Source: Campylobacteraceae bacterium
Lineage (GTDB): Bacteria; Campylobacterota; Campylobacteria; Campylobacterales; Sulfurovaceae
Assembly (NCBI GenBank): GCA_027068975.1
Contig: JALXFN010000063.1
Span: 1 to 59,100 of the forward strand
Reading direction: 5' to 3'
Length of the DNA stretch: 59,100 bases
Part shown: one piece after another, positions 53,016-59,100 of the stretch
Layout of the letters: each line of letters opens with the position of its first letter
How positions within the stretch are numbered: the first letter of the stretch is position 1
Program-made: the position numbers and the translations under genes
Notes under the pieces: model-generated
The model's input: the letters and a program-made list of their open reading frames with translations, nothing else
Databases searched by the model: none
Told to the model about the DNA's origin: nothing

Positions 53016-53250
53016 CTATTTTTCTCTATCATTATTTTCTGCTCTTCCATAGGAAATCCATCTCGTCTGTACCCCAAGGTCATTTCTTTCAGGATATTTA
53101 TTTATAGCCAATCTACTCTTCAAAGATTAATTGTCCAACTTTGTCTTCATTATAGTTTATAAATAGATAGACATATGAGGGTTTATCTATTGACAAATGG
53201 TATGCAATTAGATATCGTTCTTGTGTAGTTAAGTGTTGATACGGTTTCAT
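53016..53250 (-). pseudogene. Decayed small gene with frameshift
   Basis: An ATG with a good TAGGAT site begins a 45-codon frame (MKPYQHLTTQERYLIAYHL at the N-terminus, then YVYLFINYNEDKVGQLIFEE) that ends at a TAG. A one-base shift near that stop opens a second frame (RLAINKYPERNDLG, then VQTRWISYGRAENND) to a stop at 53016. The two pieces read like one ~85-residue protein broken by a frameshift. The first 19 residues resemble the start of IS30-family transposases, but the rest does not. The remainder of the 467-bp gap between eptA and the PKD gene shows nothing else I can name. Confidence 0.4.
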
Positions 53251-53389
53251 GTTAAATCCTATATTGGTCTATTTAATTTTACTTTATCAGCCTTAACCTC
53301 TTTTTTTATTAAATGCACTAATACTACCAAGAGAAGCAGACCAATTAAAATAAGTCATAATTAATTTATCTAATCAAAAAGGTTTTAAG

Positions 53390-54985
53390 ATGAAAAAAAT
53401 TCTAGGAATATCTCTCATTATTATTATGTTTTTCGGATTTTTTTACTTTTGGAAACAAGAGAAAAAAGAAGTAGTTAAAAGTGTAAAAGTTTGGGAAACA
53501 AAAGAGCTAATAGTACATAACTTGAAGAGTCATAAAGATAAAAACAGTTTAATACCCAATAAAAAACCAACTGTTAGAATTAATGGATTTACCATTATAG
53601 CAGTTGGAGATGTAATGACACTTCATAGTACAGTAAACGATGAAGATGGAAATATCACCTCTTATTTATGGGAAAAGGAGGGCAAAATATTGGGAAGAAA
53701 ACCTGAACTTTCTCTTATGCTCTCTAAAGAGGGTCAACATACCATAACACTTAGAATCACAGACAATTTAGGTGCAATGGCAAAATCTAGTATTGATATA
53801 GATGTTTTTGCTCCTTATGATAAAAAGATATTTTATAAACATCGTCATTGTCACTGTCAAGGGCTTATATATAGCTATTATAACGATGATGGAAACTTAA
53901 CAAAAGAGATAACACAGAGTGATAAAGATGGTACTGTTATTAAAGAGTTTACTTATGATGATAAAGGAAAGCTACTCTCTATGCACTATAAAAATTATTA
54001 TGATGAGAGTAATTTAGAAAAAGAGAGTACCTCTCGTTATGATAAATTTGGAAATGAGATAGAGGAGTTTGGAAAAAAGAAGAAGTATGGTGAATTAGAT
54101 AATGATAAATTGGTCTCTTTTTATAATCGCTACAAATACAACGAAAAAGGTAAAATGATTGAATCGTCTATGGAAAATAATGGTGTGCTTAAGCAAATAG
54201 AAAAACATACCTATGATAAGGATGGAAACCAGCAGAGTTCTGTGTATAAAAATTATAAAGAGGGTATCTTAAAAAGTAAAAGTATGAGATTATATAATTA
54301 TGATGAAAATGGTAACCTTTTAAGTGAAACAAGTCAAGAATATGATGTAGAGAGTGAAATAACAATAGTTTCAGAGAGAGAAGAGCGACGTTATAATGAA
54401 GCAAAACAAATTTTAGAAAAAAGAGTCGATAATAATGGTGATGGAGAGATAGATGATTACACATATTATGTCTATGATGATGTAAATCATCTACTACTTG
54501 AAGAGAGAGATAAGTCTAACAATGGAAGTAGTGAACGCTTAACTTCCTATACTTACTCTACAGAGGGATTGATACTTCAAGAAGAGACAAAAAAAGAGGG
54601 CAGAAGAGAATTTATTAAACAGTACACTTACAATAGTAATGGACAAGAGACTTCAAAAAGTATAGATAATAATGGAGATGGTTTGATTGACCATACTTTT
54701 AAAACATTTTATGATAACGAGGGAAATCGTATAAGAGAAGAGTCTTATAATAATGAGGTTCTATCTAGTTCTACTATCTATAATAGTGGAAAGATAGTTG
54801 AACGCAATCGTGGAGGTTATAACATGAAATATATTTACGATGAAAAAACAGGAGTACTAAAGCATCTAGTAACTAAAGAACCTTTAGGACAAATAAGCAT
54901 TAAGGATTATGATGATGCAGGAGAACTTGTAAAAGAGAAGGATGAAAATGGTGAAGTTTTTTATGAAGAAGAGAGACGACGATAA
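53390..54985 (+). CDS. Surface-anchored PKD and YD-repeat protein
   Basis: 531 residues. An N-terminal membrane helix (5-21) anchors the protein, without a lipobox. Residues 60-140 form a PKD-like Ig fold (VGDVMTLHSTVNDEDGNITSYLWEKEG, then ITLRITDNLGA). Residues 150-520 are about 12 degenerate repeats of the type YDDDGNLTKEIT, like the YD/RHS repeats. Two calcium-loop-like phrases, DNNGDGEIDD and DNNGDGLIDH, occur among them. There is no RHS core or toxin tip. Probably an extracytoplasmic adhesion or structural protein; function unknown. It is convergent with the duplicated tamB end. Confidence 0.75.
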   Translation: MKKILGISLIIIMFFGFFYFWKQEKKEVVKSVKVWETKELIVHNLKSHKDKNSLIPNKKPTVRINGFTIIAVGDVMTLHSTVNDEDGNITSYLWEKEGKILGRKPELSLMLSKEGQHTITLRITDNLGAMAKSSIDIDVFAPYDKKIFYKHRHCHCQGLIYSYYNDDGNLTKEITQSDKDGTVIKEFTYDDKGKLLSMHYKNYYDESNLEKESTSRYDKFGNEIEEFGKKKKYGELDNDKLVSFYNRYKYNEKGKMIESSMENNGVLKQIEKHTYDKDGNQQSSVYKNYKEGILKSKSMRLYNYDENGNLLSETSQEYDVESEITIVSEREERRYNEAKQILEKRVDNNGDGEIDDYTYYVYDDVNHLLLEERDKSNNGSSERLTSYTYSTEGLILQEETKKEGRREFIKQYTYNSNGQETSKSIDNNGDGLIDHTFKTFYDNEGNRIREESYNNEVLSSSTIYNSGKIVERNRGGYNMKYIYDEKTGVLKHLVTKEPLGQISIKDYDDAGELVKEKDENGEVFYEEERRR

Positions 54986-55054
54986 GAGGGAACTGTAAGA
55001 GACCATAAACTAAACTGTGTCAACACCTAAATCATTGGTCGAATTATATCAAAA

Positions 55055-55147
55055 ATTCTAACGGTCTTTCCGATACAAAAACTCTATACTAGAAGCACTT
55101 GGCATAATAATAATATCTGTTTCAAAGTTTTTGTTGTGTTCGGCTCT
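55055..55147. repeat. 93-bp direct repeat, left copy (copy of the tamB 3' end)
   Basis: Identical base for base to 57663-57755. On the minus strand it encodes the last residues of the tamB product (from AEHNKNFETDIII to the LYRKDR end) and its TAG stop, without the rest of the gene. The flanks differ: AAAGTC before it here, versus AAAGTA in the true gene, a silent change, so homology extends a few bases further with mismatches. It lies on the other side of the DUF4874/DUF4832 gene. The gap between 54986 and 55211 holds this repeat and a terminator only. Confidence 0.9.
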
Positions 55148-55197
55148 GACTTTCAGTCAAGGGGTCAAATTCGGGTCGTACAAATCTAAAAAATCAG

Positions 55198-55222
55198 TAA
55201 CTCAATAAATTTTATTGAGTTA
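55198..55222. terminator. Terminator of the DUF4874/DUF4832 gene
   Basis: Perfect 12-bp inverted repeat TAACTCAATAAA / TTTATTGAGTTA around one base. The stop codon of the gene lies in its right arm. Confidence 0.75.
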
Positions 55223-57470
55223 TACTAACCATGCCTAACTTATTATATCCTTTCTCCTCATCCCAAACATTCTCATTTGCAAACCTAATAGCATACCTTT
55301 TATCGTTTTGAAGTTTTGGTGATTTATCAGGTAACCACAGATATAGAGTATAGTTTCCAACTTCTATACTATTTGGTAATTTTTGATTAAACTTAAGTGT
55401 TATCTCCTCTCCTCCATACCATTTTCTAGGATCAGTATCTATTTTAAATTTATACTCTTTATTATCATTATAAAGTACTAGATATACAGGTCTTTCATTT
55501 ACCGTAGCACTAAAACCTCTGTTTATGAGCTTTAATGCTATATTTAAATTCTTACCTTTTTGAACATTATTTGGAATTGTTGCACTCTCTAAGACAAATC
55601 TATATCCTAATTTTTTTTGGAACTCCTCCCAACATCCTTCTTCTTGATAAACTTCAACAGGTAGTTTATCTTGTCTTGTCCAATCCCCTCTGATTTGATC
55701 TCCAAGCAGACTATAGTGAAATCTTTTTGCCATATCCAAGCCACTTTCACAAGAGACAGTGTTTGGCTCATTTTCAACATCAGCAGTACACATCTCACCT
55801 ACAACTGATGTATATTTTGTACTTTGTTCTAAGTATCTAAATTGTTCATCTCTTGTATCTACATCTCTTGAAAATGTTCCCATATCTGTATTGTTCCAAG
55901 CAAAGCAGTCATCATGAAATCCTGCTCTACTTTTATCTATTTCTTTATTTGCTTCATCTTCTGTTAGAGCAGTTGGATACCAACTCATTAAAAATGACGG
56001 TCTTCTAAACATTATTTTTATCTCTTTAGGAACATTTTGCATAAGAGTATCTTTGATTTTTCTACTATTTTCTGCAGTTGTTAAATTGTGTGTTGAGTGG
56101 TGCCATTCTCCCCATGCACCTATATATCCTGCTCCAATAGCCATGATAACATCTTTATTCTCTTCTAAGATAGGTTTTAGTTGTCTTATATGATTTAATA
56201 CTCTATCTATATCTGCATCTTCATCTCCTAGGTGTTCATTGTAGGTAACTCTTAAAATAGTTTTTAGTCCAGCTTGTCTAATATATTCAAACTGTTTTTT
56301 TACTTTATCTATGTAGCTTTGTGGTATAGGTGAATTTCTAGAACCAGCTAAGACAAGGTCTAAACGAAAAGTTGTATAAGGTCCACTACTAATCCAATTT
56401 AGATGGCTTGGTTCAGTATGTGTATTTCTATATGGGACATCTGACATATATCTGAGTGCATATAGACCTCTTTCTGGATTTTTAAATATCTCATTGTCTT
56501 CAGTATAGGTAATAGTTTTTCTATTGACTAAATCTATCTTTACTATTTCAGAATAGACCTTGTTTTTCCAATCCTTCAAACTAACACTAGCCATAAACCT
56601 AAAGGTTTCTTCAAGTGGAATTAAATTTTTAGATACCTCTACCAATATTTCATTATTGTTTTTATCTGTATTAACTACTTTACCTATCTTTTCCCATTTC
56701 CAATTATGTGCTCCTTCAGGATAGCGATATACTAAACCATCTTCTATTAAATAGTCTGCACCAGGAATATTGTTTTTAGAGTAACCAGTATTTTTGTCAT
56801 TATCTAAGTCTATGTAAACCTCATAATGATTACCCACTGGAAAAGAACCATCTATTTTAAATAGATAATTACTATCTGTTTCTGAAAATTTAAGTGTGTT
56901 AATTTTTATATTGTCTCTTCTTTTTACCTTTATAACTTTAGCCATAGAGTAGGTAGTATTTTTCCAATCATATGTTGCTGCACTTGCTAAAATTTTAAAG
57001 ACATTACCTAGATGTATAAGTTTATGAGGTATTTTTGTTGAGGCTTTTTTCTCTCCTTTTTGAAAAGGTGTTGAACCTATTTTATTCCAGTGCCAACCAG
57101 TTGTATTTTTAGGATACTTATAGATTGTCCCCCCATGCGAATCTTCTATTAGATAGTCTGCACCTTTTATCTCTTTATTTGTTCCTCTATATCCAGTATT
57201 TGGATTATTATCTGCATCTATAAAAAATGAGAGATGACTATTTGGTGCAAATTTTCCTTTTGCAATTAGTTTTGAATCACTTGCTTTATAGCTAAGTGAG
57301 TTAAACTTTATGTTCTCTTTTCTATTTTGTTTTTTTTGATAGGCAATAATACCCATACTATTATCATTGCTAGAATAGGTATCAACTAAGTATGTTTTTG
57401 AATCAAAGTAATTGTCTGTTGATGCAATTACTACGGTTATAAGTATCAATAAACTAAAAAAAGTTCTCAT
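55212..57470 (-). CDS. Secreted DUF4874/DUF4832 protein with two N-terminal beta domains
   Basis: 752 residues. A signal peptide (1-17) is followed by two related ~140-residue beta-sandwich domains, each with the phrase GADYLIED and a following tyrosine/tryptophan-rich strand (WHWNKIG; WKWEKIG) and a DADNNPNTGY or DLDNDKNTGY calcium-like loop. From about 335 comes a TIM-barrel-like DUF4874 domain (NPERGLYALRYMSDV, TTFRLDLVLAG, GYIGAWGEWHHS), and then a DUF4832 domain (ESATIPNNVQKGKNLNIALKLINRGFS). Families of this build are predicted glycoside-hydrolase-related, acting on surface polysaccharide. The gene lies inside the 93-bp direct repeat pair and may be acquired. Confidence 0.8.
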   Translation of the reverse strand: MRTFFSLLILITVVIASTDNYFDSKTYLVDTYSSNDNSMGIIAYQKKQNRKENIKFNSLSYKASDSKLIAKGKFAPNSHLSFFIDADNNPNTGYRGTNKEIKGADYLIEDSHGGTIYKYPKNTTGWHWNKIGSTPFQKGEKKASTKIPHKLIHLGNVFKILASAATYDWKNTTYSMAKVIKVKRRDNIKINTLKFSETDSNYLFKIDGSFPVGNHYEVYIDLDNDKNTGYSKNNIPGADYLIEDGLVYRYPEGAHNWKWEKIGKVVNTDKNNNEILVEVSKNLIPLEETFRFMASVSLKDWKNKVYSEIVKIDLVNRKTITYTEDNEIFKNPERGLYALRYMSDVPYRNTHTEPSHLNWISSGPYTTFRLDLVLAGSRNSPIPQSYIDKVKKQFEYIRQAGLKTILRVTYNEHLGDEDADIDRVLNHIRQLKPILEENKDVIMAIGAGYIGAWGEWHHSTHNLTTAENSRKIKDTLMQNVPKEIKIMFRRPSFLMSWYPTALTEDEANKEIDKSRAGFHDDCFAWNNTDMGTFSRDVDTRDEQFRYLEQSTKYTSVVGEMCTADVENEPNTVSCESGLDMAKRFHYSLLGDQIRGDWTRQDKLPVEVYQEEGCWEEFQKKLGYRFVLESATIPNNVQKGKNLNIALKLINRGFSATVNERPVYLVLYNDNKEYKFKIDTDPRKWYGGEEITLKFNQKLPNSIEVGNYTLYLWLPDKSPKLQNDKRYAIRFANENVWDEEKGYNKLGMVSITQ

Positions 57471-57553
57471 ATTAATTATCCCCTAAAAATTAATTTTAAA
57501 ATAATATTATATTATATAAATTAATATCAATAAAAAATTATATTTTTTTTTAT

Positions 57554-57658
57554 TTATTTTAATAAGCTTTGTAACCTCAAGAAACAAGTGCAATTTAGAA
57601 TTAATACTTCTTCAAGTAAAGCTTCTTTAGGAGTTTTGAAGCCAAGAGCTTTTCTTGG
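57554..57658 (-). mobile_element. IS30-family transposase C-terminal remnant
   Basis: 34 codons to a stop reading PRKALGFKTPKEALLEEV, then LILNCTC. IS30-family transposases end with an RPRKxLGxxTPxEV motif of this kind. It stops abruptly at the boundary with the tamB 3' end (57659-57662), where the next codon is TGA instead of the expected Arg codon. No other part of the transposase is adjacent. It marks a past insertion-sequence event at this junction. Confidence 0.7.
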
Positions 57659-57662
57659 TCAG

Positions 57663-57755
57663 ATTCTAACGGTCTTTCCGATACAAAAACTCTATACTAG
57701 AAGCACTTGGCATAATAATAATATCTGTTTCAAAGTTTTTGTTGTGTTCGGCTCT
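57663..57755. repeat. 93-bp direct repeat, right copy (true tamB 3' end)
   Basis: Identical to 55055-55147. Here it is in place at the end of the tamB-like gene, including the TAG stop and three further bases, after which the IS30 remnant begins. Confidence 0.9.
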
Positions 57756-59100
57756 TACTTTGACACCGTTTTCACCATCTTTAAACATGTACATAAGGGT
57801 AATGTTTTTTGAGATTTTTCGTCCAATCTCTAAAGAGAGTTCATCATTGCTATCTGAACCTAAAAGTAAGTGGTCAACGTCTATTCCTAAACTTTTTATA
57901 AGTCCTTTTGCAAAGGAACCACCAAGTAGAGTATAAGCATCTGCTCCTTGACCATTGGAACCTGTTCCATCAAAAAGAATTAATGATAAAATCTCTTGTT
58001 GTGTCAAGTATGGTTCTGAATTAAAATTAACAATAGGCTCTTCAACACTTCCAGATATAAAAACATGAATGGTATATTCATCTTTTTGATAATTTGCTTT
58101 TATATCAAGAAGAGGTTTTTTAGGGTCTCCTGCAAAATATAAGTGACTCTCTTTGAGGCTAAAATATTTATCTTCCATCTCATAAAAACCTTTTGTAACT
58201 GTAGACATTCCTGTTACCATAAAATCTGTCTCGTACTCTTTTACAACCCTTAACTCATTATAGAACTCTATGGTTGTATTTTTCCCATAATAGTTCAACG
58301 GCTTTTCACTTCTGATTTTTAAATTGACTTTCAAATTTTGAAGTGCTGATGCTTTCTTTTCTTTCTGTTCTTGAACAATGATAATATCAGCATCTTCCAC
58401 AATACTTGACCCAGAAACATCATAATGAACAGAGTTTCCTAAGATATTAACATCACCATCTACTTCCACCTTTTTTCCATGAAGCTTTAATTTGGCATCA
58501 ACATCAAAAAGTAAATCAAAATCTCTGGTAATAAAAGGGAACTCTTTTGTAGAAATAGTAAAGTCACCATTAGAAGTTTTTAAGTCATAGCCTCCATCAA
58601 TAAGAATTTTATTATTAAGCCATAGTTTTTTAACAGTTAAATGATTATTTTTTAAATTTAAATATGATTTATTATTGGCATAAAAATCTTTAAAATAAGG
58701 ATTGGTATCCAGTCTAAAACGGTATTTATCAATAACAATGTCTCCATTTTTATCTAAAGTAAATAGAGCATCTATTTTTTCTATATCCAATGCTGAATCA
58801 TACTTTATAAGAGGGCTTTTTAGAGAAACTCTTAAAAGACCATTTTTACTTTTTGTAAGCGTGACATCAACTTTCCCTTCTAATTTAGGGAAAGTAATAT
58901 CATAATAGTTTTCAACGATAGAGAGCAGTCTTTTTAAATCTGTCACATTTGATTTCAGTTCTATATTGTTACTATTACTATTGGAAAAGCTTATATCTTC
59001 TCCTGCCAATAGTAAATGCCCATTACTCATAAGCTTATTTTTAGCATTATAGTTTAAGGAGAATTCTAAATTTTTATTATCTTTAATTTTAATACTGTAT
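57666..59100 (-). CDS. tamB: TamB-like translocation and assembly protein, C-terminal part (partial)
   Basis: The frame is open to the window edge, so the gene starts beyond 59100; the ATG at 59030 is internal. The visible ~477 residues are beta-rich and end with the DUF490 (TamB) signature: EYTIHVFISGSVEEPIVNFNSEPYLTQQEILSLILFD, then GADAYTLLGGSFAKGLIKSLGID and a last strand ending FLYRKDR. TamB proteins span the periplasm and help outer-membrane biogenesis and lipid transport, usually with a TamA barrel, which is not in the window. The last 93 bp are duplicated at 55055-55147. Confidence 0.88.
   Translation of the reverse strand, partial: YSIKIKDNKNLEFSLNYNAKNKLMSNGHLLLAGEDISFSNSNSNNIELKSNVTDLKRLLSIVENYYDITFPKLEGKVDVTLTKSKNGLLRVSLKSPLIKYDSALDIEKIDALFTLDKNGDIVIDKYRFRLDTNPYFKDFYANNKSYLNLKNNHLTVKKLWLNNKILIDGGYDLKTSNGDFTISTKEFPFITRDFDLLFDVDAKLKLHGKKVEVDGDVNILGNSVHYDVSGSSIVEDADIIIVQEQKEKKASALQNLKVNLKIRSEKPLNYYGKNTTIEFYNELRVVKEYETDFMVTGMSTVTKGFYEMEDKYFSLKESHLYFAGDPKKPLLDIKANYQKDEYTIHVFISGSVEEPIVNFNSEPYLTQQEILSLILFDGTGSNGQGADAYTLLGGSFAKGLIKSLGIDVDHLLLGSDSNDELSLEIGRKISKNITLMYMFKDGENGVKVRAEHNKNFETDIIIMPSASSIEFLYRKDR

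Noticed and set aside
55055-57755. attL/attR of an integrative element at the 3' end of tamB
   Set aside because: The repeat at a gene's 3' end fits the pattern, but no integrase or other mobility gene lies between the copies and only one cargo gene is present; a recombination-driven duplication is simpler.
1-59100. CRISPR array, tRNA or rRNA genes
   Set aside because: No regularly spaced repeats and no cloverleaf or conserved rRNA segments were seen by eye.

Overview
The window looks like part of a Campylobacterota (Epsilonproteobacteria) chromosome, most likely a Sulfurovum/Sulfurimonas-type bacterium. This is inferred from low GC, dense gene packing, short Shine-Dalgarno sites (AAGGA type), TATAAT/GATAAAAT -10 boxes with weak -35 boxes, and gene content: the ilvI-ilvH-lpxD cluster, a CetB/Aer-like PAS protein, carboxynorspermidine dehydrogenase, Bpt aminoacyl transferase and a split YeeE/YedE sulfur transporter. 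No rRNA, tRNA, CRISPR array, integrase or complete insertion sequence was seen. Nearly everything is ordinary chromosomal coding sequence, with accessory patches at about 33.0-40.0 kb and 52.9-57.8 kb.

Layout. 1-3.1 kb: end of a TlpA-like thioredoxin, ftsY, a two-helix membrane protein and a PAS protein. 3.1-6.3 kb: ilvI-ilvH-lpxD (minus strand). 6.5-12.2 kb: amiC amidase, an orphan nuclease-like gene, then ppk2, rmuC, lolA, two small genes and mog. 12.3-17.3 kb: an outer-membrane barrel protein and a tightly packed minus-strand operon trmN6-ykgJ-TPR lipoprotein-trpC-SDR. 17.4-24.3 kb: bpt, a secreted repeat protein, purL, carboxynorspermidine dehydrogenase, a DksA-type zinc finger protein and murA. 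24.5-31.7 kb: two unknown genes, a UvrD/PcrA helicase, two small lipoproteins, a DUF192 protein, truD and nhaA.

31.7-36 kb holds a probable TetR-controlled unit. An AhpD-like protein, a hot-dog thioesterase and an AEC transporter form an operon whose promoter is flanked by two matching palindromes. The tetR gene and a rare isochorismatase-methyltransferase fusion gene lie just upstream, bracketed by two pairs of REP-like inverted repeats. 36-40 kb has a PEBP protein, a membrane protein and a two-gene WYL regulator/membrane-anchored TAXI receptor operon with a possible HEPN-like cytoplasmic domain, followed by an SCP2-like gene remnant. 40-51.3 kb is mostly housekeeping (ddl, PAP2 phosphatase, ruvA, murJ, cysS, msbA-like ABC transporter, YeeE pair) plus a membrane protein carrying only the N-lobe of a protein kinase. 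51.3-59.1 kb has an EptA-type phosphoethanolamine transferase, decayed small genes, a PKD/YD-repeat protein, a DUF4874/DUF4832 protein and the 3' part of a tamB-like gene. An exact 93-bp direct repeat copies the end of tamB to the far side of the DUF4832 gene, with an IS30 transposase tail at the junction.

The most noteworthy observations are: two genes (the membrane protein near 37.2 kb and eptA) whose only well-placed start codon is AUC; the WYL/HEPN-like/TAXI operon; the REP-bracketed tetR cassette, in which the REP supplies the tetR stop codon; the N-lobe-only kinase; and the 93-bp duplication. All functional calls come from reading the sequence and recalling families; no database search was run.
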